Of a DNA stretch of 64,000 nucleotides, positions 26,560-36,007 are shown one piece after another. Under the pieces are notes generated by a model. It saw only the letters and a program-made list of their open reading frames with translations, ran no database searches and was not told where the DNA came from. Each line of letters starts with the position of its first letter. Position 1 is the stretch's first letter. Source of the DNA: an uncultured Mucilaginibacter sp. (GTDB lineage: Bacteria > Bacteroidota > Bacteroidia > Sphingobacteriales > Sphingobacteriaceae); contig NZ_CAITNG010000013.1 in assembly GCF_903893715.1 (NCBI RefSeq), positions 32,796 to 96,795 on the forward strand. Reading direction: 5' to 3'. A program made the position numbers and the translations under genes.

Positions 26560-27699
26560 TCAATCCTCTTCCAATTTGTCGGCGCGGAATACGTAGTAGA
26601 CACCCAATAGCGACACGATGGCCGATACGACATAGAACGACAGGCTTAATACTACGGCCAATTCACCGTTCATGTGGAACATTTCGGCAACCACGTATTT
26701 GAAAATAAACTCGCGGAAGCCTAAACCACCCACGCTAAACGGTATAACAGCCGCCATTGACGACATCAGGAAGGCCGATAGATACGGCGCGAACTTGCCA
26801 TCGTGGTGCAGGCCTATCATTACCAATAAAATGGTGAGTACCTGCAGGCTTTGTACGGCAATGGCTTTTATATGCGCCTCCCAAAAATGCTTGGTATAGT
26901 CGTGAAAAAACTTGTAAGCAACAAAGTAGTATACGGCGGTGCCAACAAGAAAAGCAGACCATGCCGTTATTGGCGTGATATGCAAAACCGCGAGTTGGGG
27001 AAGGAATATCACCAAAACCGCGGTGATAAAGCCTATGGCCCAAAAGCCGCTCAACCGGTCGAACAAAATGGCCCAGAAAACTTTTTTAGCCGGTTTTTTA
27101 TAGCGTTTGTTGAGGAGGTAAATCTTATAGCCATCGCCACCAATACCACCAGGCAAACACAGGTTGTAAAACATGCCCAGCATGTATAGCCGCAGGTTAA
27201 ATTTCCAGTTGATATGCAGGTCGATGGATTTGAAAAAGCTCAACAGCCTTGAAGCCGATACAACGGTTGACGTGAAAAAGCAAACAACAGCGGCCAGCAT
27301 CCACCAGGGGTTTGAGTTTGATATCAGGGTCTTTACCTGCTCGATTTTTATCTTGCTGAACACATAGTAAAGCAAAGCGGCGGTAATGATTATTTTGAGC
27401 AGCAGTTGGGTAATGTTCCAAAGCCTGCTTTTAAATGTTTTGGGCTTTTTTACTTCGGTTATCGAATCGATGTCTTCAAAAGGGAAAGATTCACTTGGGT
27501 CGAACGGGCCGGGGAGTTCGCTGTCGTATATTGCGCGCTTTTGGGGGTCGTGGAGTGTATGATAAGCTAATCTAAAGGCTTCAATTTGTTCGGACGTATA
27601 GTGGTCATGGACGATGATCTTTGCATAGGCCGCGTCAATTTCGGCCTGACTGGCATCATTTTTTATTTCGAGCAGTTCGTAATGGTCTTTAGTTACCAT
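26560..27699 (-). CDS. J-like domain fused to a lysylphosphatidylglycerol-synthase-type flippase
   Basis: A 379-residue membrane protein. Residues about 1-62 are a DnaJ-like helical hairpin (DHYELLEIKNDASQAEIDAAYAKI, then FRLAYHTLHDPQKRAIYDSEL) in which the Hsp70-contacting HPD is replaced by H31-D32-H33. After a linker, residues about 90-375 form seven or so membrane helices of the LPG_synthase_TM/UPF0104 type (GMFYNLCLPGGIGGDGYKIYLLNKRYKK, FSVGGLGFREFIF), thought to move lipids across the membrane. Fusion with a J-like module is unusual. Overlapping plus-strand frames are by-products. It is divergent from the carbon-nitrogen hydrolase gene. Confidence 0.82.
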   Translation of the reverse strand: MVTKDHYELLEIKNDASQAEIDAAYAKIIVHDHYTSEQIEAFRLAYHTLHDPQKRAIYDSELPGPFDPSESFPFEDIDSITEVKKPKTFKSRLWNITQLLLKIIITAALLYYVFSKIKIEQVKTLISNSNPWWMLAAVVCFFTSTVVSASRLLSFFKSIDLHINWKFNLRLYMLGMFYNLCLPGGIGGDGYKIYLLNKRYKKPAKKVFWAILFDRLSGFWAIGFITAVLVIFLPQLAVLHITPITAWSAFLVGTAVYYFVAYKFFHDYTKHFWEAHIKAIAVQSLQVLTILLVMIGLHHDGKFAPYLSAFLMSSMAAVIPFSVGGLGFREFIFKYVVAEMFHMNGELAVVLSLSFYVVSAIVSLLGVYYVFRADKLEED

Positions 27700-27837
27700 G
27701 CTTGTTGGGGCATAAATAAAATAAAAGGCGGCGTTGCCTGTTGTTGCAAAGCTAATAAAAACCGCACACTCGTAAAGCTTTGTTTGGGTGTGCCATGTAA
27801 GATAACGATTATGGCAAATGCTTTTGATATTAATTTA

Positions 27838-27845
27838 TAATTTTG
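27838..27845 (+). promoter_or_regulatory. -7 promoter element TAATTTTG
   Basis: Exact TAnnTTTG match followed by C, 19 bp before the aguB ATG. No good -33 element. Confidence 0.5.
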
Positions 27846-27864
27846 CGCAAAATACAATCGCGGT

Positions 27865-28734
27865 ATGGCTAAAGTAAATATTGGGTTGGTGCAAATGGAA
27901 TGCACCGGAAATAAGGCACAAAACCTAAGCAAAGCAATGACCAAGGTTAGAGAAGCTGCAAAAAAAGGCGCGCAAATTGTTTGCCTGCAAGAGCTGTTTA
28001 CCTCGCTTTACTTTTGTGATGTGGAGGACTACGAGAACTTTAAACTGGCCGAAGCCATCCCGGGACCATCCACAGATGAGCTATCGACTTTAGCCGCTGA
28101 ACTGAACGTGGTGATCATCGCGTCGCTTTTCGAAAAAAGGGCGTCAGGTGTATACCATAATACTACTGCTGTTTTAGATGCGGACGGAGCGTATTTAGGC
28201 AAGTACCGCAAAATGCATATACCGGACGATCCGGGTTTTTATGAGAAATTCTACTTCACCCCCGGCGACTTAGGTTATAAGGTTTTCAAAACCAAATATG
28301 CCACTGTTGGGGTGTTGATATGTTGGGACCAATGGTACCCGGAAGCCGCGCGCATTACCGCGCTAATGGGTGCCGAGGTATTGTTTTATCCAACAGCTAT
28401 CGGTTGGGCCAATACGCAGGACGACGCTACCAATACCGAACAATATAATGCCTGGCAAACCATACAACGCAGCCATGCGGTAGCCAATGGTGTGCACGTG
28501 GTTAGCGTAAACAGGGTTGGCGAAGAAGCAGGGTTGAAATTTTGGGGAGGCTCATTTGTCGCCAATCCTTTCGGGACGGTGTTGTACCAGGCATCACACC
28601 ATGATGAGGATGTGATTGTTCAGGAAATAGATTTGGAGAAAACGGATTATTACAGGACGCATTGGCCGTTTTTGAGGGACCGCAGGATAGACAGTTATCA
28701 GCCCATTACAAAAAGACTACTTGATGAAGACTGA
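27865..28734 (+). CDS. aguB: N-carbamoylputrescine amidase
   Basis: A 289-residue carbon-nitrogen hydrolase that converts N-carbamoylputrescine to putrescine, ammonia and CO2. The Glu-Lys-Cys triad is visible as E of LQELFTSLYF, K of GKYRKMHIPDD, and C of VGVLICWDQWYPEAAR. The substrate assignment rests on close family resemblance and on the adjacent agmatine deiminase, whose gene overlaps this one by 11 bp. Together they complete the agmatine route to putrescine. Confidence 0.92.
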   Translation: MAKVNIGLVQMECTGNKAQNLSKAMTKVREAAKKGAQIVCLQELFTSLYFCDVEDYENFKLAEAIPGPSTDELSTLAAELNVVIIASLFEKRASGVYHNTTAVLDADGAYLGKYRKMHIPDDPGFYEKFYFTPGDLGYKVFKTKYATVGVLICWDQWYPEAARITALMGAEVLFYPTAIGWANTQDDATNTEQYNAWQTIQRSHAVANGVHVVSVNRVGEEAGLKFWGGSFVANPFGTVLYQASHHDEDVIVQEIDLEKTDYYRTHWPFLRDRRIDSYQPITKRLLDED

Positions 28735-29773
28735 TATGATGTATCCCGCTTCGCAAGGATTCAGCTTTCCCGCCGAATGGGCGAAGCATACGGCGACATG
28801 GTTGAGCTGGCCGCATAAAGAAGAGTCGTGGCCGGGAAAGATCGCTTCGATTTATAAACCTTATTGCGAGTTCATCAAGATTGTGGCCGAAGGTGAGTTG
28901 GTACGCATCAACATTGCCAATACCGATATGGAAGCTTTCGCGAAAAGCGAATTGATAAAAGCGGGGGTGGATATGTACCAAATCGAGTTCCATCATTTTG
29001 CAACCAATGATGCCTGGTGCCGCGATCATGGCCCGGCGTTTTTGGTCAATGGCGAAAAAGGCGAAAAAGTGATAGTTGATTGGGGTTACAATGCCTGGGG
29101 GAATAAATATCCACCCTTTGATTTGGACGATGTGATACCCACGAAAATTGGTGCCCATTTTGACTTACAAGTTTACCATCCGGGCATTGTGATGGAAGGT
29201 GGTTCAATTGATTTTAATGGCGCCGGGACAATACTTACCACTACTGCATGTTTGTTGAACAAAAACCGCAACCCGCACTTAAACCAGGACCAGATAGCAA
29301 GCTACCTTAAAAACTATTATGGGGCTGAACAAATTTTGTGGCTTGGGGATGGTATAGTTGGGGATGATACCGATGGTCATATTGATGATATCACCCGTTT
29401 TGTGAATGAGGATACTGTAGTTACCGTTGTTGAAGATAATGAAGAGGACGAGAACTACCATTTATTGCAGGAGAACCTTGAAACGCTCAAAACATTTAGG
29501 TTGCTCAATGGCAAGCCTTTGAATATAGTGGAATTGCCTATGCCATCGCCGGTTGTTTATGATGGGCAAAGGTTGCCGGCATCGTACGCAAACTTTTATA
29601 TTGCCAACGCGGCTGTAGTGGTGCCAACTTATCGTGATAAGAATGACGAAAAAGCATTGGCTATACTACAGCAGTGCTTTCCCGACAGGAAGGTTGTAGG
29701 CATTGATTCGACGGATATTATCTGGGGCTTGGGTAGCTTTCATTGTTTAAGCCAACAAGAACCCGAGATTTGA
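28724..29773 (+). CDS. aguA: Agmatine deiminase
   Basis: A 349-residue guanidino-modifying enzyme converting agmatine to N-carbamoylputrescine and ammonia. Family motifs are WLSWPHKEESWPG, the DAWCRDHGPAFL substrate loop, EGGSIDFNGAGTILTTTACLLNKNRNP, DTDGHIDD with the catalytic His, and the nucleophilic Cys in GLGSFHCLSQQEP. ATG 28724 is favoured; ATG 28736 is possible. It overlaps aguB in a different frame. Confidence 0.94.
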   Translation: MKTDMMYPASQGFSFPAEWAKHTATWLSWPHKEESWPGKIASIYKPYCEFIKIVAEGELVRINIANTDMEAFAKSELIKAGVDMYQIEFHHFATNDAWCRDHGPAFLVNGEKGEKVIVDWGYNAWGNKYPPFDLDDVIPTKIGAHFDLQVYHPGIVMEGGSIDFNGAGTILTTTACLLNKNRNPHLNQDQIASYLKNYYGAEQILWLGDGIVGDDTDGHIDDITRFVNEDTVVTVVEDNEEDENYHLLQENLETLKTFRLLNGKPLNIVELPMPSPVVYDGQRLPASYANFYIANAAVVVPTYRDKNDEKALAILQQCFPDRKVVGIDSTDIIWGLGSFHCLSQQEPEI

Positions 29774-29816
29774 AAAATGGGACGTTATTGATAAACCACT
29801 AACCAAAAAATACAAT

Positions 29817-30800
29817 ATGCCAACAGAATTGTACCCTTTGAAATTCAAGACTATTTTTAAAGACAAAATATGGGGCGGCAACAAAATCAACACCTATTTG
29901 GGTAAGGATTTTTCGCCGCTGCCCAATTGCGGCGAAACCTGGGAGATATCGGGAGTCCCTTCCGATGTATCTATCGTTGACGGGGGGGCTTTAGAGGGCC
30001 GCTCATTGGCCGATCTGCTGGCAGAGTATAAAGATGAACTGGTCGGCAAAAAGGTTTACAATAGGTTTGGCAACATCTTTCCTTTACTGGTTAAATTTAT
30101 TGATGCCAACGACTGGCTATCGATACAGGTTCACCCTGATGACGAACTGGCCAAAAAGCGCCATAACTCGTTTGGCAAAACGGAGATGTGGTATATTATC
30201 GAGTCGGACCCGGGTTCTACCCTGATAGCCGGCTTCAACAAGCAAACCAACGAAGCGGAATATATCGAAAAACTAAACAGCGGCCACTTAAATGATATAT
30301 TGAACGTGGAAACAGCCAATGCAGGCGATGTTTTCTTTTTACCCGCAGGGCGTGTCCATACCATTGGTAAAGGGCTATTATTGGCCGAGATACAGCAAAC
30401 ATCGGATATTACCTACCGCATTTATGATTTTGACCGTGTTGACGATAAAGGCAATAAACGTGAACTGCATACCGAAGAAGCCCTTGCTGCGAATGACTAC
30501 AACTTTTACCCTGAGTACAAAACAAACTATGAGCATGAGGTGAACCTGGATGTTCCCGTAGTATCGTGCCCATATTTTACTACCAATATGATGGAGTTTA
30601 CGCACGGCACAACGAAAGATTACAGCCATTTGGACTCTTTCGTGATATATGTTTGTGTGGGCGGAGAGTGTACTTTGTTGTATAACAATCAAAGCTATGC
30701 TTTAAAAATGGGTGAATGTATTTTATTGCCCAAAAGCATTAACGAGGTGGATATTAAAACCGAAAAAGGATTTAAATTATTGGAGAGCTATATCGATTAG
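29817..30800 (+). CDS. manA: Mannose-6-phosphate isomerase, class I
   Basis: A 327-residue zinc-dependent cupin enzyme interconverting mannose 6-phosphate and fructose 6-phosphate. Zinc ligands are visible as Q and H of SIQVHPDDELA, E of FGKTEMWYI, and H of AGRVHTIGKG. The GGNKINTYLGKDF and CGETWEISG starts are typical of short Bacteroidota/Firmicutes ManA. It follows aguA by 43 bp and may be read from the same transcript, although the pathways are unrelated. A strong terminator follows. Confidence 0.93.
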   Translation: MPTELYPLKFKTIFKDKIWGGNKINTYLGKDFSPLPNCGETWEISGVPSDVSIVDGGALEGRSLADLLAEYKDELVGKKVYNRFGNIFPLLVKFIDANDWLSIQVHPDDELAKKRHNSFGKTEMWYIIESDPGSTLIAGFNKQTNEAEYIEKLNSGHLNDILNVETANAGDVFFLPAGRVHTIGKGLLLAEIQQTSDITYRIYDFDRVDDKGNKRELHTEEALAANDYNFYPEYKTNYEHEVNLDVPVVSCPYFTTNMMEFTHGTTKDYSHLDSFVIYVCVGGECTLLYNNQSYALKMGECILLPKSINEVDIKTEKGFKLLESYID

Positions 30801-30812
30801 GTAAAAGCAATC

Positions 30813-30848
30813 AAAAAAGGCTCCTAAATTGAATTGGGAGCCTTTTTT
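30813..30848. terminator. Bidirectional terminator between manA and a response regulator
   Basis: AAAAAAGGCTCC (30813-30824) pairs perfectly with GGAGCCTTTTTT (30837-30848), giving T runs on both strands, so it can end both manA and the convergent response-regulator transcript. Confidence 0.92.
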
Positions 30849-30855
30849 CTTTTTG

Positions 30856-31263
30856 TTAGGCCGCTACATTGAACAACTCAACAAGCGTGTCTTGCGAAAT
30901 AGGTTTGATAACATAGTCGGTTACGTCCGAAATGCCCTTGGCCCTGTTGATATCGTCTTGATTAATGGAAGAACTCACCATGTAAATTGTGATTTTTTTA
31001 CTCAACTGTGGTTTAATTTTCACAAAACTTTCCATAAAGCCCCAACCATCCATAACGGGCATGTTGATGTCGAGAAAAATAATATCTGGTAACTGGTTCT
31101 GATTTTCAGGATTGATTAAAAAGTCGATGGCCTCTTTGCCATTATAAAATTCCATCAAATTGGGGCTCAGTTCTTTAATGGTGATTAATTTTTTAAGACC
31201 GTAAATATAAATCTTGTCATCATCTATCACGCAAACGGTCTTAAAGGGAGTTGCTGTCATCAT
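30856..31263 (-). CDS. Single-domain response regulator
   Basis: A 135-residue receiver domain: DDD at 14-16, phospho-acceptor D65 in IIFLDINMPVMDGW, S/T switch in VSSSI, and K of VIKPIS. It lacks an output domain. The PAS histidine kinase gene ends 25 bp upstream on the same strand, so kinase and regulator are almost certainly partners. An adjacent second ATG is an alternative start. Confidence 0.92.
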   Translation of the reverse strand: MMTATPFKTVCVIDDDKIYIYGLKKLITIKELSPNLMEFYNGKEAIDFLINPENQNQLPDIIFLDINMPVMDGWGFMESFVKIKPQLSKKITIYMVSSSINQDDINRAKGISDVTDYVIKPISQDTLVELFNVAA

Positions 31264-31288
31264 CTATTCTCTATTGTTTAATATGTTA

Positions 31289-32815
31289 TTATGTTAACTT
31301 TAAGGTAAATTTCGTGCCAACATTCACCGTACTTTCAATTTGTATACTGCCCCCTAACGATTCAATTTGGTTGCGGGTAATAAAAAGACCTATGCCTTTG
31401 GCATTGGTGTTTTGGTGGAAGGTACGGTACATGCCAAATACTTTGTCCTTGTGTTTTTCTAAATCTATACCAAGCCCGTTGTCTTCAAAAGTCATATAGG
31501 TATGCTCTTTATCAAAATACGTTTCGCAAATTATTTTAGGGTTGCGGTCCGGGTGCCTGTATTTTAATGAGTTGGACAATAGGTTTAAAAAAATGCTTTC
31601 CAAATAAGCAGGTACATAGTTAATTGTTGGACATGAAGAAAAATCGTAACAGATCATCGCTCTTGTTCTCCTGATATTACTATCGAGTACGTTTTGTGTA
31701 CTCTTAAAAACACTTTCAAAATCAACAGGTTTAAGCTCTTTGCTTATCTCCGTTTGTATTTTTACTATTTCGTTTAAATGATCTATTGTTGTGGCTAAAC
31801 TTTCGCTGATAGAGCGAATATTTCCAAACACTTCATCCTTTTCCGCAGCAGAAATATTTTCTGCAAATATATTGACCATAAATTGTAAATTTCCTGAATG
31901 CGAACGTAAATTATGTGATACAATATGGGCGAAGTTTTGTAACCGCCTGTTATGATCGCCAAGCAAATCGAGCGATTTCTGCAGGTTAAGTTCTTTCAGT
32001 TTGTTTTCGTTGATGTTTTGAAATATTCCACGTAAGGTAATGCACTCGCCATTGCTGTCGATAATTGGTATCCCTTTGGTCCTAACCCAAATAACGTTGC
32101 CTCTTGCTGTTCGAATCTGCAATTCCAGGTCGTAAGGCTTGCAAAACTTTATGGCATCGCTTACTGCAGCAGAAATAATTTCACGATAACCCGGTTCGAA
32201 AAAGCTGATCGCTGAATCAACATCGGGGCTAATATTGGCTGGCAACTCGTATATTTCGTATATTTCTTTCGACCACGTCAACTCCATATTTACTACATCA
32301 AGCTCCCAACCGCCAACATTGGCTATTTTGTTGGTTTCATTTAGTAAAAACTCATTCCTTTTTAGCTTGATCTCATTGCGTTTTTTCTGGTCAATGTCAA
32401 CAACGGCGCCGATCATTCTGCTTAACTTGCCATTTTCGTCGGGCCATGCCTTGCCCGATGTTTCAAACCAGCGGTAGCCTTGTTCCTTTGTTAACAGCCT
32501 AACTTCCATTTTGTATGGACTTTGAGTTTTAAGGTGGTTTTGGTAGGCATCCACTAACGGTTTTTTGTCCTCGGGGTGCACAAGCTTGTCGATAAAGGAG
32601 GTATAGCTGGTATCGAGCGCTCCGTAATCATACCCGAGCAACTCACAAAACTTGGGCGACCACCATGCTTGCTGGTCTTCGATGTTGCGCTCCCACAAAC
32701 CCGTATTGGTGCTTTCAATGAGGTTATGTAATTGCTTGTTCGCAAAATAGTGCTGATTGAGTGCTTGCAACCCAATCGGGAACATACCAAAGGCGGTGTC
32801 TTTTTCCTCGGACAT
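31289..32815 (-). CDS. PAS-domain sensor histidine kinase (soluble)
   Basis: A 508-residue cytoplasmic kinase without membrane helices. Two PAS/PAC sensor modules lie at about 30-145 (WWSPKFCELLGYDY, GYRWFETSGKAWPDENGKLSRMIGAVVDI) and 160-272 (GNVIWVRTKGIPIIDSNGECITLRGIFQNI). The phospho-acceptor is H301 in FAHIVSHNLRSHSGNLQ. The ATPase domain has NLLSNSLKYRHP (N box), DNGLGID (G1) and GIGLFI (G2). HxLRxHxGN-type kinases of this sort are common in Bacteroidota. Signal unknown. Confidence 0.93.
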   Translation of the reverse strand: MSEEKDTAFGMFPIGLQALNQHYFANKQLHNLIESTNTGLWERNIEDQQAWWSPKFCELLGYDYGALDTSYTSFIDKLVHPEDKKPLVDAYQNHLKTQSPYKMEVRLLTKEQGYRWFETSGKAWPDENGKLSRMIGAVVDIDQKKRNEIKLKRNEFLLNETNKIANVGGWELDVVNMELTWSKEIYEIYELPANISPDVDSAISFFEPGYREIISAAVSDAIKFCKPYDLELQIRTARGNVIWVRTKGIPIIDSNGECITLRGIFQNINENKLKELNLQKSLDLLGDHNRRLQNFAHIVSHNLRSHSGNLQFMVNIFAENISAAEKDEVFGNIRSISESLATTIDHLNEIVKIQTEISKELKPVDFESVFKSTQNVLDSNIRRTRAMICYDFSSCPTINYVPAYLESIFLNLLSNSLKYRHPDRNPKIICETYFDKEHTYMTFEDNGLGIDLEKHKDKVFGMYRTFHQNTNAKGIGLFITRNQIESLGGSIQIESTVNVGTKFTLKLT

Positions 32816-33136
32816 TTAACTGGTCAGTAATAAAAGATAAATGCTTAATTATATGTAACGCTGTGATTTTATACGCTTCAAAATCAAAAAAGATACAAAA
32901 CCTTTTTAGTCAGATGTTTATGCTGGTCTGGTATAAAAATCAATTATTAGGCCCCGCTCAACGAAGCTTAAGACTGATAATATATAAAAAACGAAAGCTG
33001 TTGCTGAAAAAACGTCGGCTTCACAACCTGAATAAGTGGCTGAAAACAAAAATATAAAGTTTAATCGATTTATAACAATTTATTAACAAAAGCCGCACCT
33101 TGTTAATAAACTGATAACGATGGGATATTTTAGGGG
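32816..33136. other. Intergenic region with a perfect AT-rich inverted repeat
   Basis: No convincing gene; a short basic plus-strand frame ending at 33057 is Lys/Leu-rich and AT-biased. TTTATTAACAA (33079-33089) and TTGTTAATAAA (33100-33110) form a perfect 11-bp inverted repeat with a 10-nt loop, 27 bp beyond the lytTR-gene stop. It lacks a T run, so it may be a 3' stem or a protein-binding site. The PAS-kinase promoter should lie near 32820-32870 but I cannot pick it out. Confidence 0.5.
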
Positions 33137-33883
33137 CTATATCCCTAAAACAGCTTTTAGCTTAATATAACCCGTTTTGCTCACTGGTATTTTTGCACCC
33201 GATTTTAGTATTGCTAAATGCGCATCCTTTTCATATGGGTCTATGCGGGTAATCTGCGCAACGCTCAATATATAGGAGCGGTGTACGCGTACAAACTGAC
33301 GGGGGTCCAGTGTCTGTTCAAAAAAGCTCATCGTCTTGTTTTTAAGGAAGGAGCCTTCTTGAGTGTGTATACTTACGTAGTCATCGTCGGCTTCCAGGTA
33401 TTGTACATCGTGAACCGGTATAATTTTTACTTTGGTGCCCGTTTTGACAACTATACGCTCATGCTGCGCAGGTGATGGCGGTACCACCGCATTGACCAAG
33501 GTTTCGGTTGCTTTTATCGATTCGGTTGGCGATACCTGATTTAACCATTTGTCAACGGCTTTGGCAAAACGTTCTTTGCTGAATGGTTTCAGTAAATAAT
33601 CGGCTGCATGTGTTTCAAAAGCCTTTATGGCATACTCGTCAAATGCGGTGGTGAAAATTACCGAAGGCTGCTTTTCTACCAATTCCAGCATTTCAAAGCC
33701 GTTTATTTTGGGCATCTGCACGTCCAAAAAAATAAGGTCAGGCTGATATTGGTTAATTGCCTTTACGCCTTCAAAACCGTCGCCACATTCCTGCAACACC
33801 TCTATCTGTGGAAAATCAAGCAAGTATTCACGAACAATCATTCGGGCTAAAGGCTCATCATCAATAATTAAAACTCGTTTCAT
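33137..33883 (-). CDS. LytTR-family response regulator
   Basis: A 248-residue DNA-binding regulator. The receiver domain (1-120) has DDE at 8-10, D54 in LIFLDVQMPKINGFE, T of TTAFDEYA and K of LKPFS. A linker follows, then a LytTR domain (about 145-245): RIVVKTGTKVKIIPVHDVQYLEADDDYVSIHTQEGSFLKNKTMSFFEQTL and FVRVHRSYILSVAQITRI. Its ATG overlaps the stop of the sensor-kinase gene by 4 bp. Confidence 0.94.
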   Translation of the reverse strand: MKRVLIIDDEPLARMIVREYLLDFPQIEVLQECGDGFEGVKAINQYQPDLIFLDVQMPKINGFEMLELVEKQPSVIFTTAFDEYAIKAFETHAADYLLKPFSKERFAKAVDKWLNQVSPTESIKATETLVNAVVPPSPAQHERIVVKTGTKVKIIPVHDVQYLEADDDYVSIHTQEGSFLKNKTMSFFEQTLDPRQFVRVHRSYILSVAQITRIDPYEKDAHLAILKSGAKIPVSKTGYIKLKAVLGI

Positions 33884-34914
33884 ACCTGCGGGATTTTTAT
33901 AATTGTTGTAAATACATCGTCGGCAGCGTGCGTCTCAACCAAGTCGTTACGTGCAAATAATAAGTATAAACGGCGCTGTACGCCACTTAAACCAAAGCCG
34001 GTACCCTTCATCGGTCGGCTTGTTTGGGCATCATATGGGTTTTGCACCATCAGCACTAAATAATTATCGTTAACCTCGGCCCTTATACTTATTGTAACCG
34101 CTTCTGTTGTATCGTATAGGCCAAATTTAATCGAATTTTCTACAATTGGCTGCAATAACATGGGCGGCAACATCATATCCCCGCTTTTGGCATCGTGACT
34201 TATTTCGGCCGACAAACGGTGCCCAAACCTAACTTTTTCAATGTCGAGGTATAATTGAACCTGTTGTAATTCTTCTGCCAAGGTTACCGGGGCTTGGTCA
34301 TCTTTCTTTAACGTTCCCCGTAAAAAATCAGAAAGTTGATGTATCATCTTTCGAGCTTCATCGGGTCGTATACCAATCAATGCATTGATAGAATTTAAAC
34401 TGTTGAACAGAAAATGTGGCTGTAATTGCTGCCGCAGGTTGTATAGTTCTGCTTCACGGGCAAGCTTTTCAGCGTCAGTCTTTCGCTTTTCGTTTTCTTT
34501 TTGGTCGAGTTGGGTAAACCATACCACGCTTACCATGGCCATGCAACCAATGGTTAAAAAGCTGATGAAATAACGTATGGCCAACGATTGGGAGAAGAAG
34601 CTTTCGTAAACCTTGTCATTGATGATAAAAGGCAATACCCATCGGGCGATAAGGATGCACAAACCGGCCAATACCCCGCACCATACCAGCAGGTTGATAT
34701 AACTTTTTTCTCCCGGTTGATAGTACCGTAGGTTATTATTAATAAGCCAGCAGGCACCGCTCAGTAAAACTGTATTGACAAGGCTGTCGCCAAATGCGAT
34801 GTACCAGTTAAAACCAAAACTTTCTACGATATAGGCCTGTGCACCAACCCATGCTAAAAAACATAGGACAAGTGCGTAGGTTATTTTCGAAAATATGTTG
34901 GTAGTTGTTGCCAA
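33880..34914 (-). CDS. LytS-like sensor histidine kinase
   Basis: A 344-residue membrane kinase. Four membrane helices occupy residues about 12-140 (LVLCFLAWVGAQAYIV, LVNTVLLSGACWLI, LLVWCGVLAGLCILIA, YFISFLTIGCMAMVSVVWF); a short coiled coil follows; then the His_kinase domain with the LQPHFLFNSLNSINALI acceptor motif and PMLLQPIVENSIKFGL N box. There is little periplasmic sensing region, so the signal probably reaches it through the membrane, perhaps via the LiaF-like proteins encoded just upstream. Confidence 0.93.
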   Translation of the reverse strand: MATTTNIFSKITYALVLCFLAWVGAQAYIVESFGFNWYIAFGDSLVNTVLLSGACWLINNNLRYYQPGEKSYINLLVWCGVLAGLCILIARWVLPFIINDKVYESFFSQSLAIRYFISFLTIGCMAMVSVVWFTQLDQKENEKRKTDAEKLAREAELYNLRQQLQPHFLFNSLNSINALIGIRPDEARKMIHQLSDFLRGTLKKDDQAPVTLAEELQQVQLYLDIEKVRFGHRLSAEISHDAKSGDMMLPPMLLQPIVENSIKFGLYDTTEAVTISIRAEVNDNYLVLMVQNPYDAQTSRPMKGTGFGLSGVQRRLYLLFARNDLVETHAADDVFTTIIKIPQV

Positions 34915-34996
34915 TGGTCAGTTTATGATTGAGAGTAACAAATCGGGATGTTATTAAAATGCGATGCACTAATATTGTGTTAAAGCGTTACCGGGT

Positions 34997-35833
34997 TCAA
35001 TAGCTACGTATGTCTACCCCTGCAAAAATTGAAGTACCTTTTAAAATCAATATTTTATCGGTACCATAATCGCTTTTTTGCATGCGCTTATCATCAAATC
35101 CCGCAAATATTGCCGCAATATCCGATGTTACGTGCCAGTGTGGTGGAACGATCAGTTTAACGCCGCCAAAAACCTGCGTTATATCTATAACTACTTGTCC
35201 TTTAATATCGGCCTGTGTAAAATCGATATCGGCACCGCCAAAAATATTGATGATCTCGCCGCCTTTAAAATCCTTCGAAAGAATCATCTTTTTTACTCCC
35301 CCAAAAATGGATACAGCGTCAAGGTAATCGTCGCCCATGCGTTTTTTCGACTCTGCATGATCCGTAGCTGTCGGTTCGGTAGTAGGCTGCGTATAATCAA
35401 CCCCCGGTGCGCCTTGGTTAGGTGCATTGGTGTGGATACCTACCCGCCATCTTTTTTCCCAACGACCACTTTCCCAGCGGCCTTTAGAGCTCCAGGGTTG
35501 ATTTCGACTGCTAATCATTTTTACGCCAATGGCAATCAATATTATTGGCCAAAAATTGCCCCAAACATGGATATGAGGGAAAATATCATCCATTAGGAAA
35601 AAGACACCTAAAAACAGTAGGACTAACCAGGTTGAATTACGGAAATTATGCTTAACGCCGCTGTAAATGCCGAAAACGATAAGCCACATTGGCCAGCGGA
35701 ATAGCCAAAAGGGGAAAAAGTAAAAGTTGAACTGGTGCACCAGGATGATGACACCAACAACCAGAAGTATTGACCCTGCCAGCACTTTATTGCTGCGCGG
35801 GTCTCTGTAATTGGGATCTATATTGATACTCAT
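34997..35833 (-). CDS. LiaF-like membrane protein with C-terminal beta-helix domain
   Basis: A 278-residue protein. Residues about 18-110 contain four short hydrophobic segments (LAGSILLVVGVIILVHQF, WPMWLIVFGIYSGVKHNF, WLVLLFLGVFFLMDDIF, FWPIILIAIGVKMI), the DUF5668/LiaF N-terminal pattern. Residues about 165-278 form repeats (AVSIFGGVKKMI, EIINIFGGADIDFTQADI, ITQVFGGVKLIVP, GTSIFAGVDIR) like the C-terminal domain of LiaF/VraT-type cell-wall-antibiotic-response proteins. LiaF represses its two-component partner in Bacillus; the same arrangement with LytS/LytR here suggests an envelope-stress switch. Confidence 0.8.
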   Translation of the reverse strand: MSINIDPNYRDPRSNKVLAGSILLVVGVIILVHQFNFYFFPFWLFRWPMWLIVFGIYSGVKHNFRNSTWLVLLFLGVFFLMDDIFPHIHVWGNFWPIILIAIGVKMISSRNQPWSSKGRWESGRWEKRWRVGIHTNAPNQGAPGVDYTQPTTEPTATDHAESKKRMGDDYLDAVSIFGGVKKMILSKDFKGGEIINIFGGADIDFTQADIKGQVVIDITQVFGGVKLIVPPHWHVTSDIAAIFAGFDDKRMQKSDYGTDKILILKGTSIFAGVDIRSY

Positions 35834-36007
35834 GTAGTGTGTTTTAAAATTATGTTATAAAACTAATATAACATTCGGAATAGGCAAAAGTAAAATTGGT
35901 AATGTACTTTTAATATTCGGCGAACGTAGGGATTTTGTCGGTAGATGGATTTCAGTCGCTTTATTGTTGTCAAGCATCATTCTTCGCAATTGGCCACAAT
36001 AATGGCC

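Noticed and set aside
32761..33057. A basic 98-residue plus-strand frame
   Set aside because: Lys/Leu-rich, AT-driven composition, overlaps the start of the PAS kinase, no domain.
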